A stretch of 64,000 nucleotides of DNA from Chitinophagales bacterium (lineage in GTDB: Bacteria; Bacteroidota; Bacteroidia; Chitinophagales; Chitinophagaceae). The stretch lies in NCBI GenBank assembly GCA_030832085.1, contig JAURJU010000038.1, forward strand, positions 1 through 64,000, given 5' to 3'. Numbering within the stretch: the stretch's first letter is position 1; each line of letters opens with the position of its first letter. Of the stretch, positions 55,512 to 64,000 are shown in pieces. The translations under genes and the position numbers were made by a program. The notes beneath the pieces are model-generated. The model did not search any database and was not told the DNA's origin. It saw only the letters and a program-made list of their open reading frames with translations.

Positions 55512-56254
55512 GGTTTTTTAACAACGATATAGGGTTGCAAATCAGGGATGGTCGTGCGAATTTCCTTGAGTACCAATTGCGCTATCAACCTTGCACCAAG
55601 CTCATTGAAATGGGTATTGTCATCCTTTCCATCCGGATAATTGGGATGCTCGCCTGGTTTTAACTGACAGAACAACAATTTAGAATTTTCAACGCCAAAT
55701 TGCTCATAGAGTTGCATGCTGTTGGCATCCAGGTCAATGAAAAACAGCTTTTCGTCTTCCGCTACTTTTCGGACCAAAGCAGAATACTCCTTGTGCGTTG
55801 GTTCAATCTTTCCTGTTGCATCAAATTTTCTTCTTGCAACTGGGGTCAACAAAACAGGAACCAATCGCCTTTCCCGAGATTCACGAACATAGCGCAGAAG
55901 ATTGTTGGTAAACTCTTCAGGAGTCGTATAGGTATTGACTTTTGATTTCACCTCATCATTGTGACCAAATTGAATGAAGACATAATCTCCAGCTGAAGAC
56001 TCGTCCAAAATCTGCTTCCAAAGGCCCTCTGTCAAGAATGTCTTTGTGCTTCTTCCATTCTTTGCTTTGTTAACAAGGGTTATGTTCTCATTCCAAAAAT
56101 GGCTGAAAGGCATTCCCCATCCTGTTTCGGGAAAATTTTTCTCCAATTTGATGCTCATGGTGGAATCACCAGCCAGGAATATTTTTACTTTTTTCTGGTC
56201 GGGTACAAATGCAATCATCAGCATGAGGGCGAAAACAGACAACCACTTTTTCAT
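55508..56254 (-). CDS. CE12-type rhamnogalacturonan/pectin acetylesterase
   Basis: 248 aa, SGNH-hydrolase fold. A hydrophobic N-terminus (MKKWLSVFALMLMIAFV) probably directs export. Block I GDST (29-32, Ser31), block III GHND (97-100) and block V DNTH (212-215, Asp212 and His215) make the CE12 catalytic set. It removes acetyl groups from pectin, opening the chain to the other enzymes. It starts within the last codon of the pectate lyase and ends within the start of the CE8 gene (both ATGA overlaps). Confidence 0.92.
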   Translation of the reverse strand: MKKWLSVFALMLMIAFVPDQKKVKIFLAGDSTMSIKLEKNFPETGWGMPFSHFWNENITLVNKAKNGRSTKTFLTEGLWKQILDESSAGDYVFIQFGHNDEVKSKVNTYTTPEEFTNNLLRYVRESRERRLVPVLLTPVARRKFDATGKIEPTHKEYSALVRKVAEDEKLFFIDLDANSMQLYEQFGVENSKLLFCQLKPGEHPNYPDGKDDNTHFNELGARLIAQLVLKEIRTTIPDLQPYIVVKKP

Positions 56255-57642
56255 TTCAGCAAACTGTTTAGGTATACTTCAACATTGGAGAAATAGGCAT
56301 GCAATTTTACACTTGATGCATCATTGCTATCCGCTGGATCAAGGCCGTTTTGAAGCTCCCATGCATCAGGCATTCCATCCTGGTCCTTATCGACCAACGC
56401 CAGCTCCGACTTGAGTTCGGGCCACGCAATTTTTGATACCTCATATGGTGTTCCATGCTTGAACCCACCCTGTACATCGATAATTCGTCCCTTTCCGTTT
56501 CTCATCTCACTGATGATACGCATGTCCAAGGCATCTCTTTTCAGTGAAGCTCCTACCTGTTTTACCACAGACCGGTAGGCATCATATGCTTGCTGCTTTG
56601 TGAGCGTTGCAACCGAATGAGGATTGTTGATGTATACCCCTTGGGAAGGAATGGGTGTAACTCCATTCATATTGTCCATGTTGACTGCAGTATTTCCTTC
56701 AATCATGTTTCCAACAACATGGTACTGCCCATAAGGCAAGACATCCGTCTTGGAAGGATCAAGAAAATTATTTGCTGCTGATGGCTTTGTTGAAGGTCCT
56801 GGCTTGAAATAATTGTTGACAATATTGTACTTCCCGAACTCCCCGCCATATATGGCCTTGTTTTGCCAATTGTACACAACATTGTTTTGAAAATCCACCA
56901 ATTCCTCTTTTGCACCGAGACGAGCTCCATTGAACCGGGGATTTCTGCTCACACAATGGGCAAAAAGATTGTGGTGGGCAGAAAGATGGGCGCCGCCCCA
57001 AATGCCTCCATAGCCATGGTTCTCCCAGTCCTTGTCGCCCGTTTCGAAATGATAGGAGTAGTTCAAGGGTTCTGCTATCATGTTCCACTGTAGGGTGGTG
57101 CTGTCACCACCGTACACAGACATGACCTCATCCGTTGACCAACTCAAACTGCAATGGTCTATGATCAGGTGCTTGTTTTTTGAGCCTGACAAGGCGTCGT
57201 CCCCACCGCTTCCATCTACCATTCCTTTCTGGGATTGGTAGCGGTCTCCCATCCTGAAACGCATGTATCGAACTATGATTTGATCACCTTTCAATCGGAC
57301 AGGTTGATCGGCAATACAAATGCCATCGCCTGGAGCAGACTGCCCAGCAATGGTCACATTCCCCTCAATTTGAAGTGGTGTTTCGAGATGAATGGTTCCT
57401 GAGATGGAAAAAACAATGGTCCTTTTGGATTTTTGCTCTGCCGCTTCGCGAAAGCTTCCAGGGCCGGCATTGTTAAGGTTGGAAACAACAATGGTTTTGC
57501 CACCTCGACCACCAATAGTAAATTTCCCAAATCCTTCGGCACCTGGAAATGCAATATGGGCTTCTGTTTGAGCCATAGGGTTATGGCTGAAAAACAATCC
57601 AGCAAAAAACAAAAACAAACTTATGCTGTTGAATGTAGGCAT
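56251..57642 (-). CDS. PL1-family pectate lyase
   Basis: 463 aa from the ATG at 57642; a start at 57693 (17 codons longer, 4 bp after susD) is equally open and cannot be excluded. The hydrophobic segment MPTFNSISLFLFFAGLFFSHN is a signal peptide. The beta-helix has AFPGAEGFGKFTIGGRGG and the family motif IDHCSLSWSTDEVMSVYGG, typical of PL1 (subfamily 2 type). The end carries DKDQDGMPDAWELQNG, a calcium-binding-like repeat. It cuts demethylated homogalacturonan by beta-elimination, giving the unsaturated ends that GH105 proteins remove. Confidence 0.92.
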   Translation of the reverse strand: MPTFNSISLFLFFAGLFFSHNPMAQTEAHIAFPGAEGFGKFTIGGRGGKTIVVSNLNNAGPGSFREAAEQKSKRTIVFSISGTIHLETPLQIEGNVTIAGQSAPGDGICIADQPVRLKGDQIIVRYMRFRMGDRYQSQKGMVDGSGGDDALSGSKNKHLIIDHCSLSWSTDEVMSVYGGDSTTLQWNMIAEPLNYSYHFETGDKDWENHGYGGIWGGAHLSAHHNLFAHCVSRNPRFNGARLGAKEELVDFQNNVVYNWQNKAIYGGEFGKYNIVNNYFKPGPSTKPSAANNFLDPSKTDVLPYGQYHVVGNMIEGNTAVNMDNMNGVTPIPSQGVYINNPHSVATLTKQQAYDAYRSVVKQVGASLKRDALDMRIISEMRNGKGRIIDVQGGFKHGTPYEVSKIAWPELKSELALVDKDQDGMPDAWELQNGLDPADSNDASSVKLHAYFSNVEVYLNSLLK

Positions 57643-57697
57643 GGAAAAAAGAAGGCAGGCAGCCAATGAATGACTACCTGCGTGTATTTGCATTTGA

Positions 57698-59518
57698 TTA
57701 ATAGCCCGGATTTTGTTTTAGTTTACCCTGATAGGAAGTGATGGTCGCCTGATCAAATGGGAAAAGCTCACTTTTACCTGGCACAAAAAATGAAGCCATC
57801 CCTTCCCACAACTGCTTGCCATCAATCTGGGCGGTTGTCAACATTTGCCCCCAATCTGTCCTGGTCCATCCAGTTGCTGGATTCGGAACTTGTGTAGGTC
57901 TCCAGAAGGGCTGCGCCGTAGCTGCGGTGTTTGTTCCAGCAAAAAACTGAATCTCTTCACCATTGTTTTTCCAGTAAATGTATTGGGGAACCCTGTCATA
58001 GGGAGGCCTACGGTCACGTATCAGTTGAATGTTGGTGCGCGCTTCCGCAATTTTGTTGGCCAGCAAGTTCCACCGCAACAAATCAAATTTTCTGATTCCT
58101 TCATGCCCGAATTCCAAAAAGCGCTCATTGACAATTGCATTGAAAAATCCTGCTTTTGTGGTTGGCGTGACACCAATGAGTCCAACATTCCCTGCAAATG
58201 CTCTTTTACGGACTTCCTCATAGGCTGCAATTGCCTGAGGTGTAGGAGCCCCATTGATCTCATTTACCGCCTCGGCATACATCAGCAAGACATCAGAAAA
58301 GCGAATCAAAGACCAATTGTATCCCACATTCAGGACAGTTCCAGGCAGTAGAGGGTTCCTCCAATCGCGTCGGTATTTTCCTGTATTCAGTTCTCCAAGC
58401 CTGCGCTGGCTTTTGATGTTTGTTGCTGATGTTACCTGATAATGCGTGATGGTAACATCCCTTCGGGTATCTACAGAATCGAATGCATAAAAATAATTGG
58501 GCAAGATAACAATTCCACCTCCACCTGCACCAAAGCGGGAAGCATTGCTCAGGTTAGGTCCGTCATAGTTGCCCATCCGGCTATCACTGTTGCCGTTTCC
58601 ACCTCCAGCTCCAACCTCAAAAAGAATTTCCGCAAAAGGGTCATATGTAAATGATGTCAATTTTTTCCAAACATCAGAATAGCTTGGATTCAGGGTATGC
58701 TGATCCCTTCTTGCCATCAACTCCTCACATTCCTGTTTGGTTATTTGGTAATACTTCAGAAAGTCTGCACGCCTTTCCATCTGGCCATTGGAACGAAGGG
58801 AAAAACCTCCTCGTGCCAATGCAATCCTGGCTCTCAATGCCATGGCAGCACCTTTGGTAATTCTTTCGTTGCGTGGACCGGCTTCAGTTCTCCAAGGAAG
58901 AAAATCTTTTGCGTTGGCAAGGTCTGCCAGCAGCAGGTCATATGTAGAGTCCCTGTTTGCTTGGGGAATGAATAAATTGGCTTGTTTGTAAGCTGGAACC
59001 ATGGGCGCAGGAACATCCCCCCAGTTGCGGATCAATTCCATGTAAAACTGTGCACGCAAGGTAAGCGCTTCACCCAGCAGTTTTTTCAACTCCCTTTTTT
59101 CTGCATCTGTCCCATTGGTATATTGGCGCATCAAAGGAATCTGTTCAATGCAAATGTTTGCTTTTTCAACACCCCTGTACAACTGCCTAAAGGGATTTGT
59201 GATTTCTGAATTGGTCAATAAAAGTTGATACCTTCCTATACCCCTGCGGCCGTTGTCTATGTTTCCGCTCACGATGGCCTCATCAGAATCATATGGATAA
59301 TACATGCTGATGCGGATGCCATATCCGTTGTCTCCCTGCAACTCATCATATACACCTACCAATGCATTGAAGGCATTGGATGGATCGGAGAATGCATCAG
59401 GAATGCTGTACTGTGATACGGGAGCTACCTCGGTATATTTTTTGCATGATTGCAGGATCAATATCGAGCAGGTCATCAGAAGCAACCCGGAACGAAAGAG
59501 TAAATTGTTCGATTTCAT
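57698..59518 (-). CDS. SusD/RagB-family lipoprotein of the pectin locus
   Basis: 606 aa from the ATG at 59518 (an earlier ATG at 59527 is possible). Lipoprotein signal MKSNNLLFRSGLLLMTCSILILQSC with Cys25. The SusD helices contain ALTLRAQFYMELIRNWGDVPAPMV, and the closing domain has RFSDVLLMYAEAVNEI and FPFDQATITSYQGKLKQNPGY. It binds pectic oligosaccharides on the cell surface and partners the SusC encoded 19 bp upstream. Confidence 0.95.
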   Translation of the reverse strand: MKSNNLLFRSGLLLMTCSILILQSCKKYTEVAPVSQYSIPDAFSDPSNAFNALVGVYDELQGDNGYGIRISMYYPYDSDEAIVSGNIDNGRRGIGRYQLLLTNSEITNPFRQLYRGVEKANICIEQIPLMRQYTNGTDAEKRELKKLLGEALTLRAQFYMELIRNWGDVPAPMVPAYKQANLFIPQANRDSTYDLLLADLANAKDFLPWRTEAGPRNERITKGAAMALRARIALARGGFSLRSNGQMERRADFLKYYQITKQECEELMARRDQHTLNPSYSDVWKKLTSFTYDPFAEILFEVGAGGGNGNSDSRMGNYDGPNLSNASRFGAGGGGIVILPNYFYAFDSVDTRRDVTITHYQVTSATNIKSQRRLGELNTGKYRRDWRNPLLPGTVLNVGYNWSLIRFSDVLLMYAEAVNEINGAPTPQAIAAYEEVRKRAFAGNVGLIGVTPTTKAGFFNAIVNERFLEFGHEGIRKFDLLRWNLLANKIAEARTNIQLIRDRRPPYDRVPQYIYWKNNGEEIQFFAGTNTAATAQPFWRPTQVPNPATGWTRTDWGQMLTTAQIDGKQLWEGMASFFVPGKSELFPFDQATITSYQGKLKQNPGY

Positions 59519-59537
59519 ATGTTGCACATTAAGTAGA

Positions 59538-62500
59538 TTAGAAAGAAAGGTTCAGGCCCAATACCCAGGTTCTGGAACGTGGATAAGCAGCAAAGTCAAC
59601 ACCCGGTGTCAATGGATCTGATCGTCGGGCCGTTACATCGGGATCATATCCTGTATATCCAGTAATTGTTGCAAGATTGTTGACCGTTCCAAAAAATCGA
59701 AGGCTTGAAATCTTGTGTTTTTGTGAAATGGATTTTGGTAGTGTATACCCCATGGTAAGGTTGTTGATACGAAGATAACTTCCATCCTCAACTGCCCATG
59801 AATGCAGCCACCAGCGCTGTACACGCACTGGAGACCAGATTTTTGCCCCAGCATTCAACGCTGTCAAGGCCGCAGGGTCTTTAACAATCTCTCCCTTGTC
59901 GTTGACATTGGTAAACCTGTCCTTCATGATCTCCAGCATGTTGAGGTTTGAAAAAGCACCATCTGTCCACTCAAGTTTGTTGGCATTGTAGATGTCATTG
60001 CCAACCACGAAATTCACAAAAATACTGAGGTCAAAATTCTTATAATTGAACTGGTTGTTCCAACCTCCGGTAAACTTTGCATTGGCATTTCCGATGATGG
60101 TCCTGTCACCATCCGCTGTAATAACGCCGTCTTTGTTAAGGTCCTTCCATTTCAACATACCAGGCTGTGGAGTGCCATAAACACCATTCACAGCAATTCC
60201 AGGTTTGATTATATAGCTCTGTGAAGTTGGGTTATAATCAAAATCGTTGACACTATAAAAACCATCTGTTACGAAGCCATACATTTGACCTGTTGATTCT
60301 CCAACTTTAACAATATAATCATCTACCCCATCACTGCCCTGCCATCCGGAAGTTCTTGTAATCTGTGCAACACCTCCAAGGCTCTCCACTTTATTTTTAT
60401 TAAAGGATATGTTGAAATTTGAAGTCCAACTGAAATTTTTTGTTCCAATCGGCGTTGCATTCAATTGAATTTCAACACCCCTGTTGGAAGTAGCCCCAAT
60501 GTTTTGAATTTGTTGTGTATATCCCGTGGTTGGAGGAATTTGAACGGCCAACAACAAGTCATTGGCGGAATTCTTATACGCATCGATGGTCAGCTGTAAT
60601 TTGTTGTTGAAAAAAGCAAGATCCAACCCAACGTTCCTGGTGACATTTTGCTCCCATTTCAATCCAGGATTGGCAAGCGCTGTTGGTGCGAAACCGGGAA
60701 GAATGGAATGATTGAATGCATATTGACCTGTTACTCCATAGAGCTGGAGGTAGAGCAGGTTGTCTATCCTGTTGTTGCCCACAACCCCATATCCAAAACG
60801 AAGTTTTGCATCGGACAACCACTTCACACCATCAAGAAATTTCTCACGGGATAAACGCCATGCCAAGGAGCCGGAAGGGAATACCAGCGTTCCATTCTCG
60901 CTGCTGAATTTGGACGACCGGTCAGCCCTGAGGTTGACAGTGGCCAAATATTTATCATCATACCCATATGTAGCCCTGCTGAACAATGAGAAAATTCTGC
61001 TCGGCGGCTGAATGAATGATGTCGGTAAAGGCTGTGCTGAGCCAGTAGGAGCAGAACCCAGACCCATGTTGGCAAGGGCTTTCTGTGCGGAAATATCTGC
61101 AGGGAAAAACCTGGTTTCTACTGTATTTTGATCGGAGCGCTGGTCAACCATCTCTTCACCAGCAAGGATGGAGAAGTCATGGTGCTTCTTGAAATTGTTC
61201 AAGTTGTATTGAAGTGTATTGGTATTGCTGATGGTTGAACTGCTTTGGGTTCCAATGGAGGCTACCGGCAATGATGCATAGTTCCTGGCGGTTGAAGTAA
61301 TCTTATTGTAAAACAAATCTGTTCCCACACGGCCATTGTCATATCCAACAGTAGACCTGAGGACCAGATTTTTGACAAGATTGATGTTGACATACGCATT
61401 CAAATACGTAGCTGCTGACCACTGTCTTCTGTATTCCGCTTGTGTAAGGATTACCGGATTGATGGCCCCCGATGATGCCAGGAAATAAGCCTCGTCAAAG
61501 TCATCAATACCACCATTGGGTGTAGGTATTTCAAATGGCCTGTAATTGATGGCATGCCTCAACCTGTTGGTTGCCCTGGTGCCGCTGTTAGTGGTACCAG
61601 CACCCCTGATTTTCTGGTCGAGGTACCTGAAACTGAAACCGGTTTTCACCCGATCAGAAACCTTGTGGTCGAGTTTGAAATTCACAAGATTTCGGTCGAA
61701 TCCTGATTCCAGCTGAACACCATCTTCCCTGTTGGCGGTAAGGCTCAGGTTGAAACTTGTAGACTGGTTTCCGCCACTCAATGAAGCATTGTGGTTTTGA
61801 AACCTAGCATTTCTTCCAAAAACAAGGTCTTGCCAACTGACCGGGCTAATGTTTTTATATACATTCAAGGTATCCCAGGTAGTTCCATAGGTATTCGCAA
61901 AACTAGAACTGTCTGCAACAGAACCACGGCTTCGCTCATACTGCCAACGGACAAAATCGTAAGGAGACAAGGTTTTCATGAACTTGGGCACTTCACGGAA
62001 TCCATAAGATCCATTGTAGGAGGCCTGTGTTTTACCGGGCCTTCCAGACTTCGTGGTGATCATGACAACCCCATTGGCAGCACGTGCACCATATATCGCA
62101 GTAGTGGAGGCATCTTTCAAGACATCAATATTTGCAATATCCTGAGGGGCAATCACCGCAAGTGCGTTTTCAACTTGCACACCATCAACTATATACAATG
62201 GTGAATTGTCCTGTGTGATGGAGCCCCCCCCCCTGACCCTGATGAGGATATCAGCACCAGGAGCACCTTCCGAGCTGGTTACCTGTACGCCGGCCAAACG
62301 TCCTTGAAGCGCTTCTGCAGCGGAAGACAAGGGGACGTCCTTGATTTGTCTGGCACTGACAGAGGAAACAGATCCCGTCAAATCCTTTCTTTTAATACTG
62401 CTGTACCCTACAACTACCACATCATCCAACTGGGTTTCTGCTTTTTCCAGTGAAACATTTATGCTGGCACCAGCAGTTGTTGTAAGTGTAAATGTTTTGT

Positions 62501-62729
62501 ATCCAACATAGGTGAATACCAACATTGGCTTTCCCGAAGAGGATACCGGCACGGAAAACGCACCATTCTTATCCGTTTGAAACCCCTTCGCATTCCCCCT
62601 TACCTGAACAGTAACACCTTCTAACGGATTGCCATCTTCCCCTGTCACCTTACCCTGCACCAACTTGCCTTGCGAGAAGCTGTAATGGGTCGAAAACAGG
62701 ACCAAAAATAAAAATAAAGCTTTTCTCAT
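59538..62729 (-). CDS. SusC-like TonB-dependent receptor of the pectin locus
   Basis: 1063 aa from the ATG at 62729, which opens a signal peptide (MRKALFLFLVLFSTHYSFS); the frame is open 26 codons further. Carboxypeptidase-regulatory-like domain, then VVVGYSSIKRKDLTG, SPLYIVDGVQVENAL and VLKDASTTAIYGARAANGVVMITTKSG of the plug, then the barrel with KWKDLNKDGVITADGDRTIIG. It imports pectic oligosaccharides cut at the surface. First gene of the operon; its 190-bp divergent region with the LacI gene contains the shared operator at 62816. Confidence 0.96.
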   Translation of the reverse strand: MRKALFLFLVLFSTHYSFSQGKLVQGKVTGEDGNPLEGVTVQVRGNAKGFQTDKNGAFSVPVSSSGKPMLVFTYVGYKTFTLTTTAGASINVSLEKAETQLDDVVVVGYSSIKRKDLTGSVSSVSARQIKDVPLSSAAEALQGRLAGVQVTSSEGAPGADILIRVRGGGSITQDNSPLYIVDGVQVENALAVIAPQDIANIDVLKDASTTAIYGARAANGVVMITTKSGRPGKTQASYNGSYGFREVPKFMKTLSPYDFVRWQYERSRGSVADSSSFANTYGTTWDTLNVYKNISPVSWQDLVFGRNARFQNHNASLSGGNQSTSFNLSLTANREDGVQLESGFDRNLVNFKLDHKVSDRVKTGFSFRYLDQKIRGAGTTNSGTRATNRLRHAINYRPFEIPTPNGGIDDFDEAYFLASSGAINPVILTQAEYRRQWSAATYLNAYVNINLVKNLVLRSTVGYDNGRVGTDLFYNKITSTARNYASLPVASIGTQSSSTISNTNTLQYNLNNFKKHHDFSILAGEEMVDQRSDQNTVETRFFPADISAQKALANMGLGSAPTGSAQPLPTSFIQPPSRIFSLFSRATYGYDDKYLATVNLRADRSSKFSSENGTLVFPSGSLAWRLSREKFLDGVKWLSDAKLRFGYGVVGNNRIDNLLYLQLYGVTGQYAFNHSILPGFAPTALANPGLKWEQNVTRNVGLDLAFFNNKLQLTIDAYKNSANDLLLAVQIPPTTGYTQQIQNIGATSNRGVEIQLNATPIGTKNFSWTSNFNISFNKNKVESLGGVAQITRTSGWQGSDGVDDYIVKVGESTGQMYGFVTDGFYSVNDFDYNPTSQSYIIKPGIAVNGVYGTPQPGMLKWKDLNKDGVITADGDRTIIGNANAKFTGGWNNQFNYKNFDLSIFVNFVVGNDIYNANKLEWTDGAFSNLNMLEIMKDRFTNVNDKGEIVKDPAALTALNAGAKIWSPVRVQRWWLHSWAVEDGSYLRINNLTMGYTLPKSISQKHKISSLRFFGTVNNLATITGYTGYDPDVTARRSDPLTPGVDFAAYPRSRTWVLGLNLSF

Positions 62730-62815
62730 ATCTGCGTGATTTGTATGGTTTAGCCATTGTGAATCTATCTGCAATTCTATGGTGTTTTTGGGCCTGTTCA
62801 GCCCCATCCGACAAG

Positions 62816-62841
62816 TTTATTTACGCAATCGTTCCCGAAGT
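62816..62841. promoter_or_regulatory. Candidate LacI-family operator of the pectin operon
   Basis: TTTATTTACGCAATCGTT at 62816-62833 is identical to 5295-5312, and the next bases (CCCGAAG) follow the pattern of GCCGGAA there. It lies about 88 bp before the lacI-type start at 62921 and about 87 bp before the susC start at 62729, so one bound protein could control both. Confidence 0.62.
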
Positions 62842-62920
62842 TTTATGAAGGCAGAATGGTGGAGAAAAGGACAGCATCACCTGAGTGCATTAAAAGCAGC
62901 ATGTTGCCTATCTTTACCCC

Positions 62921-63943
62921 ATGAAATTTGAAGCAGTCACCATCAAGCATATTGCACAGGAGCTGGGACTCTCCACCTCAACGGTGTCCCGTGCATTGCG
63001 CGACAGCCATGAAATCAGTGCTGCCACAAAAAAACTTGTACTCGAGCATGCGAAAAAAGTAGGCTTCAAACCCAACAGGATTGCACAAAGCCTTAAGGAA
63101 AGAAAAAGCCTTTCCATCGGGGTAATCGTCTCTGAAATTGCCAACAGCTTCTTTTCCCAGGTCATCAATGGAATCGAATCCATCGCATATAGCCATGGTT
63201 ACACCGTTATCATCGCTCAGAGCATGGAATCTGCAGATAGGGAATTGTCAAACTTGGAATACCTTACATCATCTTCCATTGATGGGTTGATCATATCAGT
63301 TTCGGCAGAAACCAAGAACTACTCTTACCTGAAAAAATTGCATGAAAGAGGATTACCCATCGTTTTTGTAGACCGTGCAATAGATGACATTGAAACCCAC
63401 AAGGTCATTGCGGATAATTTTAAAGGTGCCTACAAAGCCACTAAACACCTGATTCAGAAAGGATACAAAAGAATTGCCATACTGTCCAACAACAGCAGCC
63501 TTTCAATTTCACAGGAACGCCTTGATGGTTATAGGGCTGCCTTGCAAGAGGCCAAAATACCTGTGAAGGAAAACCTGATTACCTACTGTGACCATGGGGG
63601 AATGATCTACGCAGAAGTGGAAAACGCCATGAAAACCCTATTGAAGCAACGCATCAAACCGGATGCAATTTTCGCAGGATCGGATAAAATAACCACAGGT
63701 TGCCTGAAGTTCATGAAACAGAAAAATATACGCACGCCGGCAGACCTTGCACTGATTGGCTTTTCCAATACCGACCTGACAGAACTATTGAATCCACCAC
63801 TGTCGGTGATCAGGCAGCCAGCTTTTGAGATGGGACAAGCTTCTGCTTCATTGCTGCTTTCACTCATAGAAAGCAAAAAGCTTCATACAAAGTTTGAAAC
63901 AAGAATACAATCCACAGAACTGCTGATAAGGAAATCTACCTGA
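62921..63943 (+). CDS. LacI-family regulator of the pectin locus
   Basis: 340 aa. Helix-turn-helix TIKHIAQELGLSTSTVSRALRDS (about 7-29) with hinge FKPNRIAQSLKERKS, then the sensor domain (LSIGVIVSEIANSFFSQVINGIESIA, DGLIISVSAETKNYSY, ALIGFSNTDLTELLNPPLSVIRQP). It should respond to a galacturonate-derived sugar. Divergent from the pectin operon, with the 18-bp shared element between them. The exact copy of that element before the GH105 gene at 5511 makes this protein the likely controller of that distant gene too. A hairpin terminator follows. Confidence 0.94.
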   Translation: MKFEAVTIKHIAQELGLSTSTVSRALRDSHEISAATKKLVLEHAKKVGFKPNRIAQSLKERKSLSIGVIVSEIANSFFSQVINGIESIAYSHGYTVIIAQSMESADRELSNLEYLTSSSIDGLIISVSAETKNYSYLKKLHERGLPIVFVDRAIDDIETHKVIADNFKGAYKATKHLIQKGYKRIAILSNNSSLSISQERLDGYRAALQEAKIPVKENLITYCDHGGMIYAEVENAMKTLLKQRIKPDAIFAGSDKITTGCLKFMKQKNIRTPADLALIGFSNTDLTELLNPPLSVIRQPAFEMGQASASLLLSLIESKKLHTKFETRIQSTELLIRKST

Positions 63944-63971
63944 TCACAATGAGGCCCGCTGTGTCAGCCGG

Positions 63972-63998
63972 AAGGCCACTTCAGTTTTGGCCTTTTTT
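63972..63998 (+). terminator. Rho-independent terminator after the lacI-type gene
   Basis: Perfect 7-bp stem AAGGCCA / TGGCCTT with a 9-nt loop, followed by TTTT. It begins 29 bp after the stop codon at 63943. Confidence 0.72.
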
Positions 63999-64000
63999 CC

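Noticed and set aside
1-64000. Insertion sequences, phage, toxin-antitoxin or defence systems
   Set aside because: No transposase, integrase, toxin or restriction-type gene was recognised in any frame.

Overview
The window looks like a chromosome segment of an aerobic, polysaccharide-degrading member of the Bacteroidota, probably Chitinophagaceae or a close relative. The pointers are four SusC-type receptors with three SusD partners, lipoprotein and Sec signals on most enzymes, promoter-like TTG-N~20-TAnnTTTG sequences in front of a tRNA and several housekeeping genes, almost no Shine-Dalgarno sequences, and a long SecA with a zinc-binding tail. The genus is inferred, not proven.

Left block (1-13,151). 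A SusC receptor cut by the window edge follows a lipoprotein with about four fasciclin (FAS1) domains. Divergent from them is a stand-alone GH105 unsaturated uronyl hydrolase. Next comes a SusC-SusD-surface lipoprotein operon (12,785 to 6,867, minus strand) with no enzyme gene and a perfect 24-bp LacI-type palindrome upstream, then a tRNA-Met(CAT) with its own promoter.

Sulfated-polysaccharide locus (13,215-23,440). A divergent LacI regulator faces a minus-strand operon: SusC, SusD, an iduronate-2-sulfatase-like sulfatase, a second Cys-type sulfatase and an alginate-lyase-superfamily lyase. This suggests use of a sulfated, uronic-acid-containing glycan.

Housekeeping block (23,630-42,274). 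An FNR-like regulator with a possible iron-sulfur site, NADP-isocitrate dehydrogenase, a membrane hydrolase, an outer-membrane beta-barrel protein, SecA, a SPOR-like protein, an M20 amidohydrolase, malic enzyme fused to a phosphotransacetylase domain, MlaE/MlaF lipid transport, succinyl-CoA ligase alpha and AspS. Tandem GGGAYRA heptamers sit at the ends of three of these genes, with a reverse-strand relative before sucD.

Pectin/galacturonate locus (42,393-63,943). A LacI regulator is divergent from a 17-kb, tightly packed minus-strand operon: SusC, SusD, PL1 pectate lyase, CE12 acetylesterase, CE8 pectin esterase, a GH28-GH105-DUF4350 fusion, a divergent CE8, tagaturonate reductase, uronate isomerase and a hexuronate MFS transporter. 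Together these bind pectin, remove acetyl and methyl groups, cut the galacturonan, hydrolyse unsaturated ends, import galacturonate and begin the isomerase pathway; altronate dehydratase and KDG kinase/aldolase are not in the window. Beyond a further LacI-like operator, a Gfo/Idh oxidoreductase and a two-domain DUF1080 protein form a likely 3-keto-glycoside module.

The most interesting signals are non-coding: an exact 18-bp match between the control regions of the pectin operon and the distant GH105 gene, a family of related LacI-type sites, three CCGGAA boxes at exact 12-bp spacing, and the gene-end heptamer repeats.
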